Assembly: GCF_002266465.3 (NCBI RefSeq)
Contig: NZ_CP029427.2
Location: 6,388,501-6,452,500, forward strand
From: Bradyrhizobium symbiodeficiens
GTDB lineage: Bacteria; Pseudomonadota; Alphaproteobacteria; Rhizobiales; Xanthobacteraceae
Reading direction: 5' to 3'
Length of the DNA stretch: 64,000 bases
Position 1 is the first letter of the stretch. Each line of letters begins with the position of its first letter. The translations under genes were made by a program, and so were the position numbers. Under the pieces are notes generated by a model. That model worked only from the letters and a program-made list of their open reading frames with translations, was not told the origin of the DNA and ran no database searches. This document shows, one piece after another, positions 18,520-27,561 of this stretch.

Positions 18520-19734
18520 TCAGCGGTTCGCGGGAGCCGCGCCGGCGGTCGCGGCCTGCGCGCTCTCGACGATCTCCGGCTCCTCGACCTCGGTCACCTT
18601 CACGAACAGGTCCGGCACGCGCTTGGCGCGGTCGAGCAGCCAGGCCGCGCCGATCATGATGGCGATGCCGACGAGGGAGACGGCGAGCTGCTCCCAGACG
18701 CCCTTGGTGTATTGCGTCAGGATCCAGTGCGCCGAGAACGACAGGAACACGCCGAGGCAGAAGATCGGCAGCGAATGCTGGCCGCAGAGGATGACGGGCC
18801 GCAGCCAGGCCCCGTGCAGCACCCGCCATTTGCGCGAGATGAAATGGGTCACCCAGATCGCCAGCGCCAGGAAGTGCGTGAAGCGCAGCATGTCGAGGTC
18901 GGTCTTGTCGATCGGGTAGATCGCCTTGATCATCCATTTCGGGATCAGCGCCTCGAGCGCGGGGACGTGCCAGGTCATCACGATCAGCAGCGCGAACACC
19001 AGCCAGGCCGCGGCCAGCCCCATCGCCGCCCTGGACCACACCCATCTGGCGACCTTGTCGATCTGGCCGACGCCGCACCATGCCGCGAACACGAACATCA
19101 GCTGCCAGCAGAACGGGTTGAAGTACCAGGTCGTGCCGGGCGGATAGGAAGCGATGTTCCAGTTGAACCAGCGCGACAGCACGTAGAGCACGACGGAGGC
19201 GGCGAGCGTCAGGTTCGGCCGGCGCACCAGGCACCAGATCATGAAGGGCGAGACGAGCACCAGCATGATGTAGAGCGGCAGCACGTCGAGATTGACCGGC
19301 TTGTATTTCAGCAGGATCGCCTGCCCGATCAGTTCGTCCGGATGTGACAGGAAGTTGAACACGTTGAACTCGTGCTGGTACATCGGATTGTCGAAGCGGC
19401 GCGTGGTGCGGGCGATCTGCGCGGTGAACAGCAGGAACAGCATGATGTGCGCGACATACAACTCGGTCGCCCGCCGCCACAGCCGCTTCATCGCGGCGAG
19501 AAGCCAGCCGCCGGCAACGATCGGGCCGTAGATCCAGCCGACCAGATAGCCGGAGATGAAGACGAAGAATTCGGCGGCATCGCTGAAGCCGTAATTGCGC
19601 AGCGTCAGCCAGGCCACGACGTCGTGCGGGATGTGGTCGAGGAAGATCATCCAAAGGCCGATGCCGCGGAAGAGATCGAGCCTGAGATCGCGCTCGACCG
19701 GCGCCAACAAAGCTGACTGGTCCCGCATGATCAT
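18520..19734 (-). CDS. opgC: OpgC-family membrane acyltransferase
   Basis: A 404-residue polytopic protein with about ten helices. The N-terminal RDLRLDLFRGIGLWMIFLDH and the SDAAEFFVFISGYLVGW block are characteristic of the OpgC_C family, which decorates osmoregulated periplasmic glucans with succinyl groups. The C-terminal 40 residues are a charged, alanine-rich cytoplasmic tail. The start is ATG 19734 with GAGGCGGGG upstream; a second ATG two codons in is possible. No mdoG/opgH-type glucan synthase gene is in the window. It is followed by the DUF2059 gene. Confidence 0.88.
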   Translation of the reverse strand: MIMRDQSALLAPVERDLRLDLFRGIGLWMIFLDHIPHDVVAWLTLRNYGFSDAAEFFVFISGYLVGWIYGPIVAGGWLLAAMKRLWRRATELYVAHIMLFLLFTAQIARTTRRFDNPMYQHEFNVFNFLSHPDELIGQAILLKYKPVNLDVLPLYIMLVLVSPFMIWCLVRRPNLTLAASVVLYVLSRWFNWNIASYPPGTTWYFNPFCWQLMFVFAAWCGVGQIDKVARWVWSRAAMGLAAAWLVFALLIVMTWHVPALEALIPKWMIKAIYPIDKTDLDMLRFTHFLALAIWVTHFISRKWRVLHGAWLRPVILCGQHSLPIFCLGVFLSFSAHWILTQYTKGVWEQLAVSLVGIAIMIGAAWLLDRAKRVPDLFVKVTEVEEPEIVESAQAATAGAAPANR

Positions 19735-20058
19735 GACCCCGCCTCGTCCGGTGGGCGTCGCGCCATGGCGGCGCCGGCAAAATGCGATGCTAAAAAATGC
19801 AGATCAAAAGTCATCTGGCCCTGCGGCTAGCACCGACGGTAGCCGACCTCGGCTTCGGTGCAAGGGCTTCGTCACTGCGGTGTGCGAGGCTGCCTCTCGC
19901 AGCCGCCCGGCGACGGGCCTGACCAAAAATCTCGAAAACAACCCCATGCACAGTAGCTAACCCTTTGTGCCGCCTATGAGATTTATTCGGCATTTTGGGC
20001 ACTTTGGGCCGACGGTTCGGTCCGCGGCGGCGCAGTGCAGACCCGATCGGACGCGGCG
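19735..20058. other. 324-base gene-free interval with a dispersed repeat
   Basis: It lies between the cyclase stop and the opgC start (both leftward genes) and should hold the opgC promoter. It contains the 36-base element at 19921-19956 described separately. A short leftward frame across it (19811-20002) has no family features and is not called. Confidence 0.6.
19921..19956. repeat. Dispersed intergenic element, copy A
   Basis: This stretch matches 59093-59127 almost base for base, including the shared core TCGAAAACAACCCCATGCA and a final AGTAG. The copies differ by one insertion and a few substitutions. Both lie 90-190 bases upstream of a leftward gene for a membrane protein (opgC here). 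A GCCCG-GCGA-CGGGC hairpin lies immediately before this copy. Confidence 0.7.
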
Positions 20059-23000
20059 TCAGATAAGCTCGCTGCCCTGGCCGAGCACCTCGGTCAGCAT
20101 CGCCTCGGCCTTGCGCTGGAGCGGCCGCGCGCCGCTCTCGGAGGCGATCGCGATGGCGGCGCGCAGGGACGCGAGAATGGCCGCCCTGCTCTCCGCACTG
20201 GAGGCCGGCGTCACGACGGCCTCGCCGAACAGGGCCTCGGCCTCGAGGCCCGAAAACCCCTGCTGGCGGGCGGTGTTGCGGGCCTCGCGCAGCATGTTCT
20301 GCGCGGCCCTGACGTCGCCGAGGCGGCAGGTCGCGAGCGCAAGATAGATCGAGCTGCGCAGTACCGCCGAGGTATAGCCGACCGCCTTGGCCTCCTCGCG
20401 CGCCTCGGCCAGCACGCCGCGCGCCCGGTCGAACAGCCCCTGCTCCAGATAGGCCATGCCGAGGTGACAGGCGAGCACCGGCACGAACAGGCGGATGCCG
20501 TGCTTCTGCGCCAGCACAAAACCGTCCTCGAGAATGGCGGCGGCGGCCGCCGCATCGCCCCGGCCGAGCATCAGCCAGCCGCCGCTATAGGCGGCTCCCG
20601 CAAGATCATACGGGCGATTGGTCTCTGCGGCGATCGCGGCGGCCTCGCGCTGGAGCTGCTCGGCGGCATCGAACTCGCCCATGACCGTGTGGGTAAAGCT
20701 CTTCATCATGCAGCAGAGGAGAAGCAAATACCTTGGAGTCGTCCCGATCGGAGCGCTGGCTTCCGGTCCCGCCAATTGAGCGTGCGCCAATGCCACCGTC
20801 CGCTCTGCTTCGTGGTAACGGCCGGCAAGGAAATAGGCTTGCCCGAGACCATATCTTGCGAGATTGAGCCAACCCAGATTGCCCCACCCTTCCGCGAGGC
20901 GGACGACCTCTTCATTGACCGCGACCGCTTCGACCGGCGCTCCATAGAAGTTCTTCGCGCCGGCCCTGACCGTCATCGCGGCGACCTTGCGTCCGATGTC
21001 ATCGATCGCGTCGGCCCGCCGTTCGGCCTCCTTTCCCAGGTCCAGCCACTCGGCGACCTGACCGGACGCGATGAACGCCGAGCGCGCCTCCATCCGCAGA
21101 TCGATCGCGTCGGCCTCCCGCGGCACCCTCATCGGCGTCTTGTCGAGCGAGCCCATCGCGATCTCGAAATAGTTGGCCGCGTCCGCAAATGCCGACCGGC
21201 TCAAACATTTTCGTCCGGCACTCCTGCCGTGGACAAAGGCCTTGTGCCAATCCTTGGCGCGCACCGCGTGATAGCACAGCGTATCGGGCTCATCCGCGCG
21301 GGTTTCGTCGCTCTCCAGCGTCCCGAGAATGCGTGTATGAATCTCCTCGCGCACCTTTTCGACCATCGAGTCGTATGTGACCTGGCGAACCATCTCGTGC
21401 CGAAATTCGAGTTCATCGCCCAATTCGCTGTCGATCCTGACCAGCAGCTCGGCGCGATCGAGCGCGGCAAGGCAATCCTCGACGCTACCCACGGGAAACT
21501 CGACGAGCTTGCGCAGCATGGCTACGCTCGATCGCGGCCCAAGCGCTGCCGCGATCTGCAAGACGGAACGTTCCTGCCGCGACACGCGATCGAGGCGTGC
21601 TGCGATCACGCCCTGGATGCTCGAGGGGATGCCGAGCTCGTCGATGGGACGCATGAGCGCGAGATCGCCCCATTGGCCGCGAAGCGTTCCACTATCCCTC
21701 AGCCCGCGGCAGACCTCCTCGATGAACAGAGGGACATTGGCCGTGTGCGAAATGATCCGGCTCTTGAGATCGTCGTTCGCGGTAGAGGGACCGAGCATGT
21801 CTGCCAGCATAGCCAGCCCCGAATCGTCATCGAGGGGCCGCATCGCCACGATTTCGGCGCGGCAGCGCGCGATCCACACCGGCATTCCGTTCGGCCTGGA
21901 GGTGAGGAGCACGAGAAGACCGGGCGCCTGCAACGAAGCAATCGCGGCCACGACCGTATCGCTGGCCCGGTCGATCCAATGCAGGTCCTCGAGCAAAAGG
22001 ACCGCTCGCTGACGGCGAGCGAGGCCCTCGACGACGGCGCAGCTCGCATCGGAAATCGCGCGCCCCCGTGCGTGAGGCTCCAGCTCATTCCACTCAGGCT
22101 CCGAGATCGGCAGGTCCAGCACGGCGTCGAGGGCGCTTTGCTGGATCGGCGGCAGACCGCTTCGCGGGTCCCCGGAGCCATCCGGATCCTTCCCGGCCGC
22201 CTCCAGCAACGAGAGCAAGAGGCGCTTCAGCGTACTGAACGGAGCGCCCTGGAGGTTCGGGCTGCATTCGGCATCGACCAGGCGCCAGCCATCGGCCTTG
22301 CGTTCCTGGGCGAACTCGTGCGCCAGCCGCGACTTGCCGATGCCCGCATCACCCAGCAGCAGAACCGTCTGACGGCTGACACCCACACTTCCTGCGGCGC
22401 GGCTGAGCAGCGCGCGCTCTGTGACACGATCGACGAACCGTGAAACGCTGCGCGCGCGCCGCACCCGCCAACTCGAAAGATCGCTGGCGCCGACGATTCG
22501 ATAGACCGGCAGGGGCTGGTTGAAGCCACGCAGGGTCCTGCCGCCCAGGAATTCAAACCGGACATGCCCATCCGCGAGCTTCTGGCAGGCTTCCGACACA
22601 TAGATCTGATTCGCTTCCGCCGCCGATTCCAGCCGCGCTGCCAGATGCTGGGCGGCCCCGCCGATCTCGTAGACCTTGGAAAATTCGCTGGCGACCATGT
22701 AGGCGACGACATGTCCGGAATGGAGGCCAACCCGCACCTGCAGGCCGGAATCGCCGAGGCTCCCGACGCGCCGGACGAGTTCGAGCGCCGCATGGCAGGC
22801 CAGCGGGGCATGGTTGTCGTCCGCGATGGGAGCGCCGAACACCGCGGCGATCCCATCACCGAGCTCCTTGCTGACAATGCCCCCGAACTGACGCACCGCC
22901 CCTCTCATCGCGGCCAGGGCCGGCTCAAGGCGCGAGATCGCCTCCTCCGGCTCCAGCTCGGCCACCAGCCCGGTCGAATCTATGACGTCGGCACGAAGAA

Positions 23001-23112
23001 TGGTGACGAACCGGCGTTCGCTATCGGGATCGGAACGTCGCACGGCCAGCCCGCATTTCGCGCACCAGCTATCGCTCGGGTCGATCGTCGCCTGACATGC
23101 GACACAATGCAT
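20059..23112 (-). CDS. Zinc-ribbon / class III cyclase-like / AAA-type ATPase / TPR protein
   Basis: About 1017 residues. N-terminal CVAC and CAKC form a zinc ribbon. A class III nucleotide cyclase domain follows, with metal Asp in LRADVIDSTG and in ELGDGIAAVFG; GGAAQHLAARLE has His where active cyclases usually have Asn, while the Arg is kept. An ATPase module has Walker A GDAGIGKSRLA and Walker B VLLLEDLHWIDRAS, as in LuxR-LAL/MalT-type regulators. The C-terminal ~400 residues are TPR-like helices. It may make cAMP or sense a ligand. ATG 23112 has GAAGG 7 bases upstream; the GTG at 23133 is an alternative. Confidence 0.85.
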   Translation of the reverse strand: MHCVACQATIDPSDSWCAKCGLAVRRSDPDSERRFVTILRADVIDSTGLVAELEPEEAISRLEPALAAMRGAVRQFGGIVSKELGDGIAAVFGAPIADDNHAPLACHAALELVRRVGSLGDSGLQVRVGLHSGHVVAYMVASEFSKVYEIGGAAQHLAARLESAAEANQIYVSEACQKLADGHVRFEFLGGRTLRGFNQPLPVYRIVGASDLSSWRVRRARSVSRFVDRVTERALLSRAAGSVGVSRQTVLLLGDAGIGKSRLAHEFAQERKADGWRLVDAECSPNLQGAPFSTLKRLLLSLLEAAGKDPDGSGDPRSGLPPIQQSALDAVLDLPISEPEWNELEPHARGRAISDASCAVVEGLARRQRAVLLLEDLHWIDRASDTVVAAIASLQAPGLLVLLTSRPNGMPVWIARCRAEIVAMRPLDDDSGLAMLADMLGPSTANDDLKSRIISHTANVPLFIEEVCRGLRDSGTLRGQWGDLALMRPIDELGIPSSIQGVIAARLDRVSRQERSVLQIAAALGPRSSVAMLRKLVEFPVGSVEDCLAALDRAELLVRIDSELGDELEFRHEMVRQVTYDSMVEKVREEIHTRILGTLESDETRADEPDTLCYHAVRAKDWHKAFVHGRSAGRKCLSRSAFADAANYFEIAMGSLDKTPMRVPREADAIDLRMEARSAFIASGQVAEWLDLGKEAERRADAIDDIGRKVAAMTVRAGAKNFYGAPVEAVAVNEEVVRLAEGWGNLGWLNLARYGLGQAYFLAGRYHEAERTVALAHAQLAGPEASAPIGTTPRYLLLLCCMMKSFTHTVMGEFDAAEQLQREAAAIAAETNRPYDLAGAAYSGGWLMLGRGDAAAAAAILEDGFVLAQKHGIRLFVPVLACHLGMAYLEQGLFDRARGVLAEAREEAKAVGYTSAVLRSSIYLALATCRLGDVRAAQNMLREARNTARQQGFSGLEAEALFGEAVVTPASSAESRAAILASLRAAIAIASESGARPLQRKAEAMLTEVLGQGSELI

Positions 23113-23400
23113 TCCGGAGCCTTCAAAAGTCACGACGGCATCCCATGCCGACCGGTGCTCGCGGCGGAGCCTAGCGTAGAATACCTATCGGGACATGCAT
23201 GGCAATCGAACTTGCCGCGAAACATAGCTGTGTCGTCCAAGGTGGCTCTCTGGACGAAATGCATTTTCGGGTGGTAGCTTTGCGTCGCGCGAAAATGGGG
23301 CCGCGCGTTGGTCGGGCGCCGAGGCTTTCATAACGGCCGAAGAGCTTTTGCTGGGCTGCACGATTCCCTGATTGATTAGATCGTATCGAAGGACAAGACG

Positions 23401-23892
23401 ATGGGCGGAAAGCCATATAGCGGCAAGGCATTTCGAGACTTGATGAACGCCAATTATTATCCCCTGGCGAACATGAAAAAGAGCGTCGCCAAGCTGAAGG
23501 CGTCCGATGACATCGACCTGCCGACCCTGGAATACGGCCAGTACCATTTGATCTTGAACCCGCCATCGAGATGGCCACAGGGAAGCGCCAGGTACTGGCA
23601 CAAGGAAAAGGGCCGGGCCCGCCTCGACCTCAGCACCCAGCCGAACACGGTCCCGCTGTCCAGGGACGAGGCAGGCGTGATTCCCCTGACGCGGTGCGAT
23701 CTGCTCGATGCCTGCGTCCGGAAATGCTTCAACTCCGAGCCGCCGATCCCGATGAAGACCAACATCATCGTCCACGCGCCGAGCGACGCCTATGCCCACC
23801 GGCACGAGATCCGGCTGGAGTGGGAATACAAGAAGGGCTCGGACAAGCCGACGCTGCTCTATCTGACGATGGTCTGTCCGTACAAGGATTGA
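23401..23892 (+). CDS. Hypothetical protein, family not recognised
   Basis: 163 residues, no signal peptide or membrane segment. The N-terminal half is basic (KKSVAKLKAS) with a polar middle (NPPSRWPQGSARYWHKEKGRA); the C-terminal half is strand-rich, with TNIIVHAPSD and EIRLEWEYKKG. Three cysteines occur (CDLLDACVRKC spacing). It is divergent from the cyclase-like gene across about 290 bases of shared control region, which is its only contextual clue. Base composition is slightly lower in GC near its start than the surroundings. The frame is uninterrupted and is preferred to the overlapping antisense frames. Confidence 0.6.
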   Translation: MGGKPYSGKAFRDLMNANYYPLANMKKSVAKLKASDDIDLPTLEYGQYHLILNPPSRWPQGSARYWHKEKGRARLDLSTQPNTVPLSRDEAGVIPLTRCDLLDACVRKCFNSEPPIPMKTNIIVHAPSDAYAHRHEIRLEWEYKKGSDKPTLLYLTMVCPYKD

Positions 23893-24076
23893 TCCACCAT
23901 CCCAGCCCCCGGAAGCGAATGCCTTCGACCTAGGCGCCTGCTTCGCCGAGGTGAAAGGAAACGGTCCGTTGCCGCCGCGCGCGCATGGGCGCGCGGCCCG
24001 GGAGATCGGTCAGGCTGTTATCGCGAAAAGGTTACAACAGGCGAAGCGCGAAGTTTTCCAGGCCACGGACGACGCA

Positions 24077-25120
24077 TTAAGCAGCCTGCGTGAACGCCAG
24101 CTTACCGATCGCATCTCTCAATACGCTAATGTCTGCCCCCCGCAGTGTCCCTTGCTCGGCAAGATGTCGGCGGAACGATCGCGCGCCAGGGACTGCGTGG
24201 AATGCGCCGACGAAATGCCGCGTGATCGCGTGCAACCGCGTGCCGCGTGAAAGCTGCCGCTCGACATAGGGTATCATCGCCTCGAGCGCATCCTGCATGG
24301 TTTCGTGAGGCGGCACCTCGCCGAAGATGTCGGCATCCACCGAGAGTAACCGCCACGGCTCCTGATATGCCGCGCGGCCCAGCATCACGCCGTCGACATG
24401 CGCAAGATGCCCTCTCGCCTCGTCGATGCTCAAGATGCCGCCATTGATGATGATGGGCACGTCCGGCATTGCGCGCTTGAGACGATAGACGCGGTCATAG
24501 TCGAGCGGCGGGATGTCACGGTTCTCTTTCGGTGACAGGCCGTTGAGCCAGGCCTTCCGCGCATGCACGATCAGCGCATCGCAACCCGCGGCGACCACTG
24601 CCCGCGCCAGCGTATCGAGCGCGACTTCAGGATCCTGGTCGTCGATCCCGATGCGGCATTTCACCGTAACGGGAATGGCGACCGCCCGTTTCATCGCGGC
24701 GACGCCCTCGGCCACCAATTGCGGCTCCGCCATCAGGCAGGCACCGAAGCGACCGTCCTTCACCCGATCGGACGGACAGCCGACATTGAGATTGATCTCG
24801 TCATAGCCGAAGCCCTCGCCGATCCGCGCTGCCTCCGCGAGGTCGCCGGGATTCGAGCCGCCAAGCTGCAACGCGACCGGGTGCTCGATCTGGTCGAACC
24901 CAAGCAGCCGTTCCCGATCGCCATGAATGACGGCGCCGGTCGTGAGCATTTCCGTATAGAGCAACGCCGACCGGGACAGGTGACGGTGGAACACCCGACA
25001 ATGGCGGTCGGTCCAATCCATCATGGGAGCCACGGAAAAGCGACTTGGCGAGATCTGCAAACTTGCTGCCTTCTTGGAGGAACGTGCTTCCGGTCTGGGA
25101 AATACCGCGGGGGTCACCAC
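24077..25120 (-). CDS. dusA: tRNA-dihydrouridine synthase A
   Basis: A 347-residue flavoprotein that reduces uridines 20/20a in the tRNA D-loop with NADPH. The DusA pattern is clear: FSVAPMMDWTDRHCR at the FMN site, NLNVGCPSDRVKDGRFGACLM with the catalytic Cys, KCRIGIDDQD, IVHARKAWLNGLSPKENR and INGGI with GVMLGRAAYQ for FMN phosphate. The first 25 residues precede the family start and the GTG at 25120 has no clear ribosome site, so the true start could be slightly downstream. It is a stand-alone gene. Confidence 0.93.
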   Translation of the reverse strand: MVTPAVFPRPEARSSKKAASLQISPSRFSVAPMMDWTDRHCRVFHRHLSRSALLYTEMLTTGAVIHGDRERLLGFDQIEHPVALQLGGSNPGDLAEAARIGEGFGYDEINLNVGCPSDRVKDGRFGACLMAEPQLVAEGVAAMKRAVAIPVTVKCRIGIDDQDPEVALDTLARAVVAAGCDALIVHARKAWLNGLSPKENRDIPPLDYDRVYRLKRAMPDVPIIINGGILSIDEARGHLAHVDGVMLGRAAYQEPWRLLSVDADIFGEVPPHETMQDALEAMIPYVERQLSRGTRLHAITRHFVGAFHAVPGARSFRRHLAEQGTLRGADISVLRDAIGKLAFTQAA

Positions 25121-25543
25121 AATTCAACCCGAGCCGGCCCTGGCAATGCCTGAACCAAGCAGGTCTTTTTGCGCGCAGAGCTCTGCAAATCGATGCGCAG
25201 CAGGAAGCGATCTCTTCGATATTTTCGAGATCCAACGATCCCTGAAAAAGGACAGGGATGATCCATTGTCAGGCTGCCGTGGAGAAGCTGGCGCGTTCGA
25301 ATTCGCAACAAGGGCATTTCGAGAAAGAGAAGATGCCGAAGCGTGGGGATTGGCGCTGGCGCGCGAAATCGATCTGACGAGGCTGGCAGGACCAGACAGC
25401 GCTTGCCTGAAAGCATTCGACCAATGCTTGGCCCGCCGAAGCTTTCGGAGCTCCCGCGCGCTGACGTCGTCGGGTATGGCCGCAAACGGTCTCAGGATGG
25501 AGCGGCGCCGCGACGACCCTGCCCGCACATTCCCCCGAAACAG
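25121..25543. other. About 420 bases without a supportable gene
   Basis: The dusA promoter should lie here. A rightward frame of 196 codons crosses the region but begins inside dusA antisense, has no recognisable motif and runs into the tRNA terminator, so it is not called. No repeat or RNA fold other than the terminator at its right end is evident. Confidence 0.5.
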
Positions 25544-25570
25544 AAATGGCCCGCGCGATGCGGGCCATTT
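25544..25570 (-). terminator. Intrinsic terminator of tRNA-fMet
   Basis: AAATGGCCCGC and GCGGGCCATTT form a perfect 11-bp stem with a 5-base loop. Read leftward, the stem is followed by a U-rich tract (ATTTCTGTTTC). It begins 28 bases after the tRNA 3' end. Confidence 0.8.
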
Positions 25571-25598
25571 TCGTATCGGATCCGGTAAAATCCGAATT

Positions 25599-25675
<77 letters not shown>

Positions 25676-25987
25676 TTAAACACTTGCTTTGCCTTCAGCT
25701 GGATCCCGGGGACGGTTGGTTGAGGCCGGCGCTGTTCGCGTGGCTTTTCTCGTCCGTCCCAAAGGCTTCCTTGGAAGGCAACCCGGGGCAAAGCCCGTCG
25801 GGTGCTGGGCGTATGTATCAAGGCGGGCTGTCTTTGGAAAGGGCTGCGGGAACGTTTTTTTCGACTTTATGACAGGGGAATCGACCAATTTCCGCTGCGT
25901 TCCCCGCGCTCTTGCCAGAAGTTCCACAAAGGGCCAGCTTGCGGCAACAAGATGAGGGCCGAAACGCACCCTCGTGGGAGGAACGCC
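25676..25987. other. 312-base divergent control region
   Basis: It lies between tRNA-fMet (leftward) and the aldehyde dehydrogenase (rightward) and must hold both promoters. Imperfect GC hairpins (for example CCCGGGGCAAAGCCCGTCGGG near 25783) are present but no clear operator or coding frame is seen. Confidence 0.5.
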
Positions 25988-27421
25988 GTGGACAAATCCC
26001 TGACGAGCGCCCCGATCGGAGCGCTGGAGGAAGCCTTCCACGCCATGGTCGCACGGTCGCGGGACGAGCCGCCGGCCGGCCTTGCCGAGCGGCTCGACCG
26101 GCTGGCGCGGCTGCGGGCCGTGGTCGCCGACAACGAGGAGCGTTTCCGGCAGGCGATCTCGGCCGATTTCGGCCACCGCTCGGCGGTCGAGACCACCATC
26201 GCCGAGACGATGCTGGTGTTTTCCGAGATCCGGCACGCCACAAAACACCTGAAGAGCTGGATGACGCCGCAGCGGGTCGCGACCGCGCTGCAATTCCTGC
26301 CCGCGCGCAACCGGCTGATACCGCAGCCGCTCGGCGTCGTCGGCATCATCGCGCCCTGGAACTATCCGCTCCAGCTCACGCTCGCGCCGGCGATCGGCGC
26401 GCTCGCCGCCGGCAATCGCGTCCTGATCAAGCCGAGCGAGCTCACGCCGCATTTCGCAGGCCTGCTGAAGGAGACGGTCGCCGCGCGATTCGATGCGACC
26501 GAGCTGCTGGTCACCGGCATCGAGGGCGAGATCGCAGAGGCGTTTGCGCGCCTGCCGTTCGATCACCTCGTGTTCACCGGCTCGACCCGGGTCGGGCGAA
26601 TCGTGGCGGAGGCCGCGGGGCGTAACCTCACGCCGGTCACCCTCGAGCTCGGCGGCAAGTCGCCTGCGATCATCGACGCCTCGGCCGACCTCGACGAAGC
26701 GGCCGAGCGCATCGCCTACGGCAAGCTGCTCAATGCCGGGCAGACCTGCATCGCGCCGGACTATGTGCTGGTGCCGGAGCAGGCGTTGCAGGCCTTTGCC
26801 GAGAAGGTGCGCGCGCAGATGCGGCGGATGTTCGGCACCGATCCCTCGAACAAGGACTACAGCTCGATCATCTCGGACCGGCATTACGCCCGGCTCGAAG
26901 GCCTCGTTGCGGACGCGGCGCAGCGCGGCGCAAAAATCCTGCAACCGGCGAAGGCGGACGACCCGAACTGGAAGGCCCACCGCAAATTCCCGCCGACGCT
27001 GATCGTCGGTGCGACCGAAGCGATGGCGGCGATGCAGGAGGAGATTTTTGGGCCAGTTCTCCCGATTCTCGGCTATGGCGATCCCAGTGATGCCATCGCT
27101 TTCATCAACCATCGCGACCGGCCGCTGGCGCTGTACTGGTTCGGCAAGGACGGCGCCGCGCGCGACGAGGTGCTGGCGCGCACCATATCCGGCGGCGTTA
27201 CCATCAACGACTGCCTGTTTCACTTCACGCAAATCAACCAGCCGATGGGCGGCGTCGGCGCATCCGGCACCGGCGCCTATCACGGCGAATGGGGCTTTCG
27301 CACGTTCAGCAAGCTGAAGCCGGTGTTCTATCGCTCCAAGTTCAACCGCCTCGCCGATCTCTATCCGCCCTATGGCGGCAGGATCGCGCGACTGGAGAAA
27401 TTGATGCGGTTCATGTCGTAG
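25988..27421 (+). CDS. Aldehyde dehydrogenase, coniferyl-aldehyde-dehydrogenase type
   Basis: A 477-residue NAD(P)-dependent aldehyde dehydrogenase. Visible motifs are APWNYPLQL, KPSELTPH, FTGSTRVGR (cofactor loop), LELGGKSP with the general-base Glu, and NAGQTCIAPDYVL with the nucleophilic Cys. Length and these motifs fit the short coniferyl/class-3-like ALDH group lacking an N-terminal extension. The start is GTG 25988 because GGAGGA ends 5 bases before it; in-frame ATGs upstream lack this. It is followed by a palindromic repeat and then a GMC oxidoreductase, a pairing that would convert alcohol to aldehyde to acid. Confidence 0.92.
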   Translation: MDKSLTSAPIGALEEAFHAMVARSRDEPPAGLAERLDRLARLRAVVADNEERFRQAISADFGHRSAVETTIAETMLVFSEIRHATKHLKSWMTPQRVATALQFLPARNRLIPQPLGVVGIIAPWNYPLQLTLAPAIGALAAGNRVLIKPSELTPHFAGLLKETVAARFDATELLVTGIEGEIAEAFARLPFDHLVFTGSTRVGRIVAEAAGRNLTPVTLELGGKSPAIIDASADLDEAAERIAYGKLLNAGQTCIAPDYVLVPEQALQAFAEKVRAQMRRMFGTDPSNKDYSSIISDRHYARLEGLVADAAQRGAKILQPAKADDPNWKAHRKFPPTLIVGATEAMAAMQEEIFGPVLPILGYGDPSDAIAFINHRDRPLALYWFGKDGAARDEVLARTISGGVTINDCLFHFTQINQPMGGVGASGTGAYHGEWGFRTFSKLKPVFYRSKFNRLADLYPPYGGRIARLEKLMRFMS

Positions 27422-27427
27422 GGGCAG

Positions 27428-27525
27428 TCATTCCGGGGCGCGCGTAGCGCGAGCCCGGAATCCATCTATCGGCATCAATTGTGGTGAATGGATTCCGGGC
27501 TCGCGCTACGCGCGCCCCGGAATGA
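27428..27525. repeat. Paired palindromic repeat (TCATTCCGGGGCGCGCG type)
   Basis: TCATTCCGGGGCGCGCGTAG... runs to a reverse-complementary arm ending CTACGCGCGCCCCGGAATGA, with arms of 38 bases. Related copies lie at 46315-46418 and 49885-49987. It is intergenic between the aldehyde dehydrogenase and GMC genes. Confidence 0.85.
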
Positions 27526-27561
27526 CGAAACAACAAAAAGCTCGCAATGGGGGAAACATCA

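Noticed and set aside
19811-20002. A short leftward frame covering the dispersed element
   Set aside because: The element's other copy has a one-base length change that breaks the frame, so conservation is not at protein level.
20035-22443. An 802-codon rightward frame antisense to the cyclase-ATPase gene
   Set aside because: Long antisense frames are expected at this GC content. The leftward frame carries complete zinc-ribbon, cyclase, Walker and TPR patterns.
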